Part shown: positions 25,234-33,467 of the stretch, piece by piece
How positions within the stretch are numbered: position 1 is the stretch's first letter
Layout: each line of letters begins with the position of its first letter
The notes under the pieces: generated by a model
Database searches by the model: none
The model's input: the letters and a program-made list of their open reading frames with translations, nothing else
Told to the model about the DNA's origin: nothing
Position numbers and translations under genes: made by a program
DNA from: an uncultured Oscillibacter sp.
GTDB lineage: Bacteria; Bacillota; Clostridia; Oscillospirales; Oscillospiraceae
Length of the DNA: 43,471 nt
Direction of reading: 5' to 3'
NCBI GenBank assembly: GCA_946551795.1
Contig: CAMNRF010000011.1
Coordinates: 1-43,471, forward strand

Positions 25234-25398
25234 TAGGCCATGTTTGAAAAATGTCGAAACACCCAATCGGCGGATCTTTTCCCGCTGTGCTGCGTTAAAA
25301 ATTCTTGAAATACACAAAGTATTCCTGCGAATTTTTGCCTTGCCCAACGGGAAAATCTCTCGCCTCTGGGCATTTCGCCATTTATCAAACAAGGCCTA
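25234..25398 (+). mobile_element. MITE-like element, copy 3
   Basis: Same orientation as copy 1. The left end reads TAGGCCATGTTTGAAAAATG, and the right end is the complement of TAGGCCTTGTTTGATAAATG. Here the base outside the left TA is C, which places the element boundary at TA. The central hairpin is AATAC-ACAAA-GTATT (25309-25323). It lies 38 bases after the cbiK stop. Confidence 0.87.
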
Positions 25399-25564
25399 AC
25401 CATAGAACCTCAACGGTTCCAAATTTTTTGCATTCTGGTGAAGGCGGGGCTCGTAGAACCTGGATTCCTCCCTGCCGGGCCTGGGCGTTGGAAACGGCGA
25501 GGCCGGAATCCGCTTGACCGGCGGCAAAGCCCTGAATCAGCTTCTCCATGCGGAAGGCGCCCGG

Positions 25565-25614
25565 CAGCGGCCCTGCCGCTGTATGAAAATCGGTATTTAC
25601 CGATTTTCAAGTGT
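25565..25614 (-). repeat. Inverted partner of the hairpin cluster at 22231
   Basis: A GC hairpin, CAGCGGC-CCT-GCCGCTG (25565-25581), is followed by an AT-rich hairpin, GAAAATCGGTA-TT-TACCGATTTTC (25585-25608). On the minus strand the order AT hairpin then GC hairpin, and 17 bases exactly (25598-25614), repeat the unit at 22231. The rest of 25399-25728 holds no gene that I can support. Confidence 0.7.
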
Positions 25615-25728
25615 GCCGACTATATCAGATGCTGATGGATGGCGGCGTCTGACCTGCCCGGGACATTCAGCCCGGCCGGTACCGCGGCAAAGTGTAAACC
25701 GCTGAGGGAATCCCATGACGGCGGGGAG

Positions 25729-28265
25729 TCACCCCATGACTTTTTCCAGCAGGGACTGGAAGCTGTCCACCACGTCGTAGACCACATTTTCACCTGAGAT
25801 CGCCTTGAAATGCTGTCTTGCGCAGTGAATCTTTGCCTGCTCAATCAGGCGCAGCTGCATGGAACGCGTAGAGCCCTTTGTCTCCGCCACAAAGCAGATG
25901 TGTTTGATGCCCTCCTCATGGAAGGCAATCGCCCAGTCCGGGGTGTACCTGCCAACGGGTGTTGAGATGGAAAAACCGCCCGGCAGTTTGACATAGACCG
26001 CCACCTCCGTGCTGGCGTCCAGCTCGGAGGCAAACTCGCGCTCTCCGGCCGAGTCGTAAACGACGTGGTCGTAGAGGTGCTTTTTCGTCTTCATCGCGTT
26101 TACGCCCAGCCTGCCTCTGATGGTGGGATCTGTGAAAATATCCGTCCCATAGTGCTCATCCAGGACATGGTAGGTGATGTGTTCGATGACTGCCATCGCC
26201 TTTTCATCGTTGATAAGAGCGGCGGCCCTGGAGATAAACTCCTCCGGATTATCCTTGAATTGATTGAACACAGCGGGCTGTATGCCCGTCAGAATAGCGG
26301 CCAGCGCCTTGCGGGTGAGGCCTGTTTCGTCCACCAGCTTTCCGATCAGATCGTACTTCACATTGGGATTCGCGGTCATGCTCACGCTGTAATTCCCGGA
26401 TTCCTCTTTTACGAAGGACGAGCCCGAGAGGAGCTCCGCTTTGGAACGGATATTCTCCATCGCGCCGCGCTCAACCTGGAAGTGAATTTTTGAAACACGC
26501 AGTTTGCTGTCCAAAGCGTGAATGGCTTTTTCAATCAGTTCCTCCGCATTGAAATCCACCACATAGACAGATTTGGCGTTGATCCTTGACCACAGTGCCT
26601 GGAATTCCGGCATGGCCAGTTTATCCCCGTCCACCTGGAGCTCCACGTTGCTGCCGCGGGCATTTTCCGGCTGCATGCTGCGCACGTCATAGATGGAGTC
26701 TACAATCGCGAGCACAGAGGCGGCGGAGTCCGCGACCTCTTCCGCCACCTTGACCGTCCCGGCCGCCCGATCCGCGTAATACTTGTCCGTCAGAGCGCCC
26801 CTGCGGTCGATATAACCGTTTACAATCAAATCGTAGTGGATGGCGGCGGCCGTATCGCGGTCGATGACCTGTTCACTGCCCTGTCCGTCTTTGATGACCC
26901 TGCCGGCGAAAAGTTCGGCCGTAACAGCGTGGGGACGGTCGGCAATCGCCTCGGCCAGCTCGGATTGCAGGCCCTTGGCAAAGGCGTCGTAGCTCTCACT
27001 GGCAATAACCGTAAGGATATTGATGTTATGCACATCATTTCCCAGGATATTCGTGTCCATCCGCTCCCCGTCCTGATTGACACAAAGACGCAGTCCCCGC
27101 CCGACTTCCTGGCGCTTGCGGACATCACTGCCGCTCTGCTTCAAGGTGCAGATCTGGAACACGTTGGGGTTGTCCCAGCCCTCCCGCAGGGCGGAGTGGG
27201 AGAAGATAAAACGCACCGGGGAGCGGGCTGGGTCACGGTCCAGCAGCAGCTCCTTGTTTTTCATGATCAGCTCATAGGCGCTCACATCGTCAGACGTCGT
27301 CTCCCTGCGGCCCACCCTGGAGTTGACCATTTTCCCCCTGCCGTCCACCGAGAAATAGCCGGCGTGTGTTTTTTCCGCGGGAATTGCCCGCAGGTAGCGG
27401 ATATATTCATCGGCTCCGGCCATATTGCCGACAATATCCTGGTATTCCTCCTCGAACATGACGGCATACCTGCCGTTTGCCGGCCGGCCCGCCGCGTCGT
27501 ACTCCCGGTAGTTGGCCACTTCATCGATGAAGAACAGGGAGAGGACCTTGATGCCCTTGTAAAACAGCTGCCGCTCCCGCTGGATATGGGAGAGGATGGT
27601 CTCCCGTATCTGGATACGGCGCAGCTGGTCCTCGTCCACCGCGCCGGTCACGTCTCCGGCAAAGATCTTGACGCCGTTCAGGAACTCCACGGAGTTGTCC
27701 CGTCCGTCGATCTGCTTGACAATAAACCTGTTTTTGTACTCCTCCAATCCGCCGGAGCAGTCGTACAGGTTGTCACCGTGCTTGACAATACGGCTCTTTT
27801 TCCGTACTCCTCCGCAAAATGCTCCTGGGTCATCTCAAAAGACTTGTACACGCCCTCCCGGATGGCCACACTGGGGACCACGACAATGAACTTGCTCCAG
27901 CCGTAGTGCTTGTTCAGCTCGAACATGGTCTTGATATAGGTGTAGGTCTTGCCGACGCCGGTCTCCATCTCGACGGTGAGATTGTAGCCGCCATCCCGGC
28001 CCTCCAGCCTGTCCGAGGGCTTGATCTGGTTGGCGCGCTGGACCCGGTTCAGCTGCTCCAGAATCCGCTGGTCGGAGAGCTCCGGCACGAGCTTCTGATT
28101 GCCGAAGCCGGTAAAGTCCAGCTCCTCCTCCACACCGATCTGGTAGGCCCCGGTTCCCCGGTCCATCAGGTAGGAGGGGGTCAGACAGGGCTGTCCGGCG
28201 AACACATCCACAATGGCCCTGGCGGCGTCGGCCTGGAATTTCTGATGTTTGAATTGGAGTTTCAT
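25729..28265 (-). pseudogene. res: Type III restriction enzyme Res subunit, broken by internal deletion and frameshift
   Basis: Two open frames represent one gene. The 5' part (28265 to about 27800) has the Res N-terminus with Walker A METGVGKT (residues 100-107) and PSVAIREGVYKSFEMT. The 3' part continues in another frame from about 27800, reading KSRIVKHGDNLYDCSGGLEE, then motifs V/VI (HSALREGWDNPNVFQI; RQEVGRGLRL) and the PD-(D/E)xK nuclease (TPDWAI; FVAETKG). The segment that normally lies between, including the DExx motif II, is missing. I infer loss of some 200-300 codons near the A-run at 27797-27803 plus a frame change. Restriction activity should be lost. It lies 134 bases after the intact mod gene. 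Confidence 0.85.
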
Positions 28266-28399
28266 GTTTCGCTCACTTTCTCTTTCGGGACAGTTTTCCG
28301 GTATTGCCGATGGACGGCTTCAAGAGTAAACCCGGTGGGAAGCGGCACGAAAAGCCGCATAGAGAGGCTTCGCCTGAAAAGCCGGGGAGAGGTTGACCA

Positions 28400-30358
28400 T
28401 CACAGCACCTTCACCCTGGTGTCCGGAGCCAGGGTCTTGAAAATCTCTCCCGCGTTGATCTTGTCGGGGCTGCCGGCAAAGCTGCTGTCCCGGAACACGG
28501 CCCGGAGGGGCTGGCGCCTGGCGATCTCCCGGATCACGGCATCGGGGATGGTCTCGTCAAAGCAGGCGATCAGGTCGCCGCCGTTGTAGGTGTGGACGGT
28601 GCAGCCCTCCATATTCTCGGAGGTGTACGGCATGGACAGAGGCAGCCCCCACTCCAGCAGACAGCCGAACAGCAGATCCAGGTCGGTGCGGCCGGGCTTG
28701 ATGTTGTTCTCCAGCCGGGACAGGAGGTCCTGGGTATATTCTCCGGCGGAGTAGTACACGTCCGTCATGTTGGTGTCGTCCAGCTTGAAGACGCGGAAGC
28801 CGCCGTCAAAGGGCCTGCCGGGATTTTCTTCGGCAATCCTTTCCGCGGCCCGGCGGATGCGCTCTTTGCCGATCTCGCAAATGGTATGGGCCTTATCGAT
28901 ACGATCCAGAAAACGGATCGTTTTTTTGATGGAATCTTTTGTCTTGGCGTCAGAGGCCCGTTCCAGGGATTCGTCCAGGTTTTCCGGCAGCTGCACCATG
29001 ATGTATTTTCGGTGCCCGCCATCATCCTTGTTCATTTCCATCACCGCGTGGGCGGTCGTACCGCTTCCGGAAAAGAAGTCCAGAATGACGGCGTTTTTGT
29101 CCTCCTTTGTCACGGCCCGGATACAGTCAAGAACGGCGTACAGACTTTTCGGAAATGTAAAGGAAGCCCCTCCAAACAGGTTGTCCAACAGTTTTGTGCC
29201 GTATTCGCTGGAGTCATATCGGGCGTTCGACCAGACGCTTCGCATGGTTCCCTCGTTTTTGTTGAAGATGATCTGCATGTTCTTTCGTCCCATTTTGGGC
29301 TCGAGATTTTCAGCGATTGCCTCGACGCTCTGCCTGGCATATCTCCATTTTTTTTCGTCTCCGTCGTCCGTCATGGGCCATACCTCGATGGTTCCGTCCT
29401 CCATCACAATATTTGCCGCGGAGGGATGGAAAGCGTTGTCCGGGACGTCCCCGATACGGACGATCCGGTTCTCCTTTACATAGAACGGGTAGAAACACAT
29501 TCTCGCGTCCGTTCGGTCCGATTCCGTTCCGCTGTCCCGGAGCGTTCTGGCGTCAGTCTCGTCCTTTGGAAAATCAGCCAGATATTTTTTCCCGTTGTTC
29601 GGATACACAAAGATCAGGTATTCGTTCACATAGGAGAAATTCAGCCCCTGCTGGCCTCTCGGATTGTGGACGATGGAGACATAGGAGTGCGCGTAGCTGG
29701 ACTCACCGAAGATCTCTTTGATCATGATCGCCAGAGCGGCGAATTCATTTTCGTCGATTGCCACCACCATGACACCGTCCGGAGACAGGACGTTTTTGGC
29801 AACGAGCAGTCTCTGATACATCATGGTCATCCATGTCGAGTGGAATCTGGCCGCGCCCATCGGATTCGCCGCCAGCCGGGCGCCCTCGCTGTCGATCAGG
29901 CCGGCCTCACTTTCGTACTCGGTGCTGCTGACGGAAAAATCGTTTCGATAGATGTAATTTTTGCCGGTGTTGTAGGGCGGGTCGATATAAATCATCTTCA
30001 CCCTGCCCAGATAGCTCTCCTGCAGGAGCTTCAGCACCTCCAGATTGTCGCCCTCGATGTAGAGGTTTTCGGTGGTGTCCCATTCCACGCTCTCCTCCGG
30101 ACAGGGGCGCAGCGTCTTGCGGATGGGCCTGTTTGCCTCCACGACAGCGGCTTTCTTGCCCACCCAGGTGAATTCGTAGGCCTCGTCGCCCTCCAGAACC
30201 ACGTCGGACAGCATCTGCCGCAGCAGTTCAAAATTGACGGCCCTTTTCAGCCTGCCGTCCTCGCCCCGGGCCTCGGTCACGCAGGCCGGAAAGAGGGCGG
30301 CGAGTTTTTCGATGTTGGCCTGAGCTAAGTCAGGAGTCTCCATTTTCAGCTTGTCCAT
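28400..30358 (-). CDS. mod: Type III DNA adenine methyltransferase (Mod)
   Basis: 652 residues, beta-class N6-adenine methyltransferase. Catalytic motif IV is DPPYNTG (residues 126-132) and SAM motif I is LDFFSGSGTT (FSGSG 429-433), in the order expected for Mod. NLYIEGDNLEVLKLL precedes motif IV as usual, and the target-recognition region lies between the motifs. The N- and C-terminal parts show no break. The start is ATG 30358 with GGAGG nine bases upstream. With its partner Res damaged, Mod probably methylates its asymmetric site without restriction, or serves epigenetic control. Confidence 0.95.
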   Translation of the reverse strand: MDKLKMETPDLAQANIEKLAALFPACVTEARGEDGRLKRAVNFELLRQMLSDVVLEGDEAYEFTWVGKKAAVVEANRPIRKTLRPCPEESVEWDTTENLYIEGDNLEVLKLLQESYLGRVKMIYIDPPYNTGKNYIYRNDFSVSSTEYESEAGLIDSEGARLAANPMGAARFHSTWMTMMYQRLLVAKNVLSPDGVMVVAIDENEFAALAIMIKEIFGESSYAHSYVSIVHNPRGQQGLNFSYVNEYLIFVYPNNGKKYLADFPKDETDARTLRDSGTESDRTDARMCFYPFYVKENRIVRIGDVPDNAFHPSAANIVMEDGTIEVWPMTDDGDEKKWRYARQSVEAIAENLEPKMGRKNMQIIFNKNEGTMRSVWSNARYDSSEYGTKLLDNLFGGASFTFPKSLYAVLDCIRAVTKEDKNAVILDFFSGSGTTAHAVMEMNKDDGGHRKYIMVQLPENLDESLERASDAKTKDSIKKTIRFLDRIDKAHTICEIGKERIRRAAERIAEENPGRPFDGGFRVFKLDDTNMTDVYYSAGEYTQDLLSRLENNIKPGRTDLDLLFGCLLEWGLPLSMPYTSENMEGCTVHTYNGGDLIACFDETIPDAVIREIARRQPLRAVFRDSSFAGSPDKINAGEIFKTLAPDTRVKVL

Positions 30359-30480
30359 CTTGCTGTTCCTCCACTTGTACTGGATTTCGGCCGGCAGTTT
30401 TACCGGGATTCCTTTACCCGCCGCTGTTTTATTCGAGCATGGGGGCTTTTCTGGTCCGTGCCCGCGGCTCCGGGTGCTCT

Positions 30481-31704
30481 TTACCAGCAGACATCATAAA
30501 AATCGCGTACGGGCTGTATGTCAAACTGCGGACAGAACCGTTTCCGGTCCAAAAACTCGCACCGCGGATTGGTACAGCACATCTCCGATCCCTTTCCCCG
30601 GCAGCCGTATACATATTCATACTCCTCCGTGATTTTCTGGTATCCGCGGTTTCCCGTCCCGCTGCTGACGCAGAAATACCGGCAGTGCGGCAGCACCGCG
30701 CAGAAATGGGAGCGTGTCCCATGGTGCGGCGCCTTGATGACGGCGTACCGCTCCCGCAGCCCGGGCGCTCCGTACGTGCCGTCCGCGAGACGCCTCATGA
30801 CCGCCTTCGGAGCGTCTCCTGTCATCAGAACCCCGCCGTCTGTGCTGCCCGTGTCATTTTCCGCCTCCAGCTCCTGGAACACCAGGCTCACCCGATTCCA
30901 GTCCCGGCTCAGCTGCTCCGCGTAGTGGCGGACCTTGTCCCGAAATTCCCCCTCGTCCCGCGCCACGTCGGCGGCCAGGGTCTCCGCCATCCGCTGCGCG
31001 CGGGCGTACACCTCCTCATAGGACCGCTGCTCGGCCCGGATGGCCGTGGAGACCGGGCGGTCTATCGAAGCCGCGAAGTCCCGGAGCAGGATGTTGGCCA
31101 TCGCCTCCATGGTATCCCGCAGTCCGCCTCCGGCCTCCGCTGTCTTCAGCTTGGCCTCCGTCCGCTCCAGAAAACTCAGCAGGCCCCGGGTCCGCGTTCC
31201 GACGGCGTCCGCCTGATTCAGACGGGGCCACAATACCTCACAGCGCCGGCCGCCCATTGAGAATTCGTCTCCCCGGCTCAGAAAGACGATCTGTTTCCCG
31301 TGCAGTCCCGGCAGCACCTCGCGCATCAGATCCGCCAGGGTGAACCGGGGCCTTTTTTGCAGGAGCACCGCCTCCAGAAAATCTCCCAGCAGGCTCCGCA
31401 CGATCACATCCAGACTCGTGTAGAACCGCATGCCAAAAATATCCGGCAGATAGAGGTGCCGGATGGGCGGCAGGGGATGCCCCGCCGGCTGATTGTGCAG
31501 TCCGGACCAGTGGTCCCGGTGAAAATGGGTCAGCATCAGGGAGAACTGGCTGCCCGCGGACTCCGTCCGGACCGAGTCCCGCACCGGATCGAAGCAAAAC
31601 CCGCTCTCTATGCTGCCCAGATCCACCAGAAGGTTCTCGCCCTCTCCATACAGGAGGAACGCGTCGCCAAATTCGACGTTGTACATTCGCAGTTTACCAC
31701 CCAT
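30481..31704 (-). CDS. Metallo-beta-lactamase-fold protein with Cys-rich C-terminus
   Basis: About 407 residues. The hydrolase motif THFHRDH gives His60, His62, Asp64 and His65. MTGDA (Asp297) and KAPHHGTRSHF (His327-328) complete the metal site in the style of ComEC-like and competence-type MBL proteins. A helical insertion (about 170-275, YEEVYARAQRMAETLAADVA) separates the halves. The tail holds five cysteines (368, 376, 377, 382, 391) that could bind zinc. I chose ATG 31704; ATG 31686 is possible, and both have weak ribosome sites. It lies 122 bases upstream of mod in the same direction behind a good promoter. A role in defence is suggested only by that context. Confidence 0.75.
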   Translation of the reverse strand: MGGKLRMYNVEFGDAFLLYGEGENLLVDLGSIESGFCFDPVRDSVRTESAGSQFSLMLTHFHRDHWSGLHNQPAGHPLPPIRHLYLPDIFGMRFYTSLDVIVRSLLGDFLEAVLLQKRPRFTLADLMREVLPGLHGKQIVFLSRGDEFSMGGRRCEVLWPRLNQADAVGTRTRGLLSFLERTEAKLKTAEAGGGLRDTMEAMANILLRDFAASIDRPVSTAIRAEQRSYEEVYARAQRMAETLAADVARDEGEFRDKVRHYAEQLSRDWNRVSLVFQELEAENDTGSTDGGVLMTGDAPKAVMRRLADGTYGAPGLRERYAVIKAPHHGTRSHFCAVLPHCRYFCVSSGTGNRGYQKITEEYEYVYGCRGKGSEMCCTNPRCEFLDRKRFCPQFDIQPVRDFYDVCW

Positions 31705-31810
31705 GCGCGCACTCTCTTTCTGTGTGTGTTCATCAAGCGGCTCCGGCGCGGGAGGCGCCGGCCGTCTCGCTGTTTTTTCGTTCCGCCTGCAGAGGGGAGA
31801 AAGCCTAAAA

Positions 31811-31839
31811 AGTATATCATATTTTGCTGAAATTGACAA
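31811..31839 (-). promoter_or_regulatory. Promoter of the MBL-mod-res operon
   Basis: TTGTCA (31834-31839) and TATACT (31811-31816) on the minus strand have a 17-base spacer. Start near 31804 gives a leader of about 100 bases before the MBL gene. mod may have a further promoter in the 122-base gap, but none is clear. Confidence 0.75.
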
Positions 31840-31956
31840 TAGCGCACATAGGCAGGGCATGTCCTGCCGCGCATTTTATCGTGCCGGTTTTTGACCGCAG
31901 AGGGTTCTGAGAGCAAGGCTCTGTCAGCCGGAGGCCCCGATATGCCATGGGCCATG

Positions 31957-31996
31957 GCGGAGCCCTCCCCCTGCGTCAGGCGGGGGAGGGCTCCGC
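31957..31996. repeat. Strong 15-bp hairpin between divergent genes
   Basis: GCGGAGCCCTCCCCC (31957-31971) pairs perfectly with GGGGGAGGGCTCCGC (31982-31996) across a 10-base loop. There is no T-tract on either side. It lies between the divergent MBL and ECF genes, so it is more likely a dispersed palindromic repeat or insulator than a terminator. Confidence 0.6.
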
Positions 31997-32106
31997 CTGG
32001 AGGCCAGACTGCTGGTCTGACTCTATAAAAAAGAATGGATCTGGTCATTTACACAAGGCCAGGAGCGGCGTATCCTCTTGGTATCGTCATACAGGAGGTA
32101 ACAGAT

Positions 32107-32667
32107 ATGAGACGGACATGGACCACACAGAGGATCGTATACACCGCCGTGCTGGCGGCGCTGGTGTGCGCGGTGACCTTTTTTCGCTTTCCGCTCCTGG
32201 GTTCCAAGATCCACTTTGCCAACGCCATGTGCCTGTTGAGCGGCCTGCTGATGGGGCCTGTGACCGGCGGCCTGGCGGCGGGCCTGGGCTCGACGCTGTA
32301 TGACGCTCTGTTTGGCGGATACGACCTGCTCAACTGCGCCGTCACCTTTGTGACAAAGTTTCTCATGGCCTGGATCTGCGCCAAGATCGCCTTTGCCGGC
32401 GGCGCGGAGGCCGGGAGCCACGGCCGGAACATTGCCGCCTGCGTCGCGGGAGCTCTGTCGTATGTGGCGATGTATATGCTCAAGACCTTCGTATTTCAGC
32501 TGTTCGTCTACGGCTATCCCGTGGAGACCGCCGTTGTCACCATGGGCAGCAAGCTGCCCGCGTCTCTCCTCAACGCGGCGGCGGCCATGGCCGCCGCGCC
32601 GGTGCTGTACACCGCGCTCCTCCCGGCCCTGCGGCGGACGGGACAGCTGGAGAAGATGCGCGGCTGA
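32107..32667 (+). CDS. ECF transporter S component
   Basis: 186 residues with about six hydrophobic helices (VYTAVLAALVCAVTFFRFPL; MCLLSGLLMGPVTGGLAAGL), the fold of the substrate-binding S subunit of energy-coupling-factor vitamin importers. The pattern NAMCLLSGLLMGPVTGG followed by LGSTLYDALFGGYD is typical of these proteins. The shared EcfA/EcfT module is not in the window, so it probably docks to a module encoded elsewhere (group II). Substrate cannot be read from the sequence. AGGAGG stands eight bases before ATG 32107. A terminator follows at 32736. Confidence 0.85.
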   Translation: MRRTWTTQRIVYTAVLAALVCAVTFFRFPLLGSKIHFANAMCLLSGLLMGPVTGGLAAGLGSTLYDALFGGYDLLNCAVTFVTKFLMAWICAKIAFAGGAEAGSHGRNIAACVAGALSYVAMYMLKTFVFQLFVYGYPVETAVVTMGSKLPASLLNAAAAMAAAPVLYTALLPALRRTGQLEKMRG

Positions 32668-32697
32668 TACTATGGCAATTATCAGAATTCCTGACAA

Positions 32698-32726
32698 ACG
32701 GGTCGGCCGGGGGGCCGACCCCTACA
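32698..32726. repeat. Half unit of the GTAGGGG-type repeat
   Basis: GGTCGGCC-GGGG-GGCCGACC followed by CCCTACA resembles the right half of the unit at 23802-23881. It forms one hairpin. Confidence 0.55.
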
Positions 32727-32735
32727 GGGATTTGC

Positions 32736-32769
32736 AGGGCCGCCGTCCTCGGCGGCCCTCGCTTTTTTT
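32736..32769 (+). terminator. Rho-independent terminator after the ECF gene
   Basis: AGGGCCGCC and GGCGGCCCT form a 9-bp stem with a 6-base loop, followed after three bases by seven T residues (32763-32769). Confidence 0.88.
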
Positions 32770-32779
32770 GAAAAATCCC

Positions 32780-32810
32780 TTGACTTGGAGCCTGCTCCAG
32801 GTGATATGAT
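32780..32810 (+). promoter_or_regulatory. MerR-family-type promoter/operator of the flavodoxin gene
   Basis: TTGACT (32780-32785) and TATGAT (32805-32810) are separated by 19 bases, too long for normal RNA polymerase but the hallmark of MerR-regulated promoters. The spacer holds the inverted repeat ACTTGGAG-CCTG-CTCCAGGT (7 of 8 positions match). An activator that twists DNA is implied. No merR gene is adjacent. Confidence 0.75.
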
Positions 32811-32873
32811 TTCCCAAAAGAGGCGGAACAGACCGTTCCGCCGGCCCGCCGAAGGGCGGAAAGGAGCTTGACG

Positions 32874-33353
32874 ATGAGAAAAAGACTGGTAGCCTATTTC
32901 TCCGCCAGCGGCGTGACCGCCCGGGCGGCGAAGACCCTGGCGGAGGCGGCGGGGGCCGGCCTCTATGAGATTCGGCCCCAGACCCCCTACACCTCCGCGG
33001 ACCTGGACTGGACCGATCAACGCTCCCGCAGCAGCGTGGAGATGAATGACCGGAGCTTCCGCCCGCCTCTGGCGGACCACGACGCCCCGGTATCGGACTG
33101 CGAGGTCATCTTCCTGGGCTTTCCCATCTGGTGGTACACGGCGCCCACCATCATCAACACGTTTTTGGAGAGCTATGACTTCTCCGGCAGGACCATCGTC
33201 CTGTTCGCCACCTCCGGCGGCAGCGGCCTGGGGCGGACCGCGGAGAATCTGCGTCCCAGCGCCGGCGGCGCGGTCATCCGGGAGGGGAAGCTGCTGAACG
33301 GCAGGCAGACGGCGGAGGGCCTCAGGGCCTGGATGGACAGCCTGGGCCTGTGA
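32874..33353 (+). CDS. Flavodoxin
   Basis: 159 residues. The FMN phosphate loop is YFSASGVTARAA near the N-terminus. FLGFPIWWYTAPTIINTFLE carries the usual aromatic isoalloxazine contact, and LFATSGGSGLG forms the second flavin loop. These match the flavodoxin_4 family of small electron carriers or quinone/disulfide reductases. AAGGAG lies seven bases before ATG 32874. It is transcribed alone, between a MerR-type promoter and a bidirectional terminator, suggesting induction by an electrophile, oxidant or metal signal. Confidence 0.9.
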   Translation: MRKRLVAYFSASGVTARAAKTLAEAAGAGLYEIRPQTPYTSADLDWTDQRSRSSVEMNDRSFRPPLADHDAPVSDCEVIFLGFPIWWYTAPTIINTFLESYDFSGRTIVLFATSGGSGLGRTAENLRPSAGGAVIREGKLLNGRQTAEGLRAWMDSLGL

Positions 33354-33432
33354 CCCCGCGGCGGTGCGGCTTTGGGCCGCCGTCGGCCCCTGATTGAATA
33401 GCGCCCCCGTTTCCCGGCACCAGGACAGAGAA

Positions 33433-33467
33433 GGACCCCCGGACGGCAATCCGTCCGGGGGTCCTTT
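33433..33467. terminator. Bidirectional terminator between flavodoxin and lysis cassette
   Basis: A 14-bp perfect stem (GGACCCCCGGACGG and CCGTCCGGGGGTCC) with a 4-base loop is followed by TTT on the plus strand. It lies between convergent genes and overlaps the end of the C39 peptidase gene. Confidence 0.75.
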
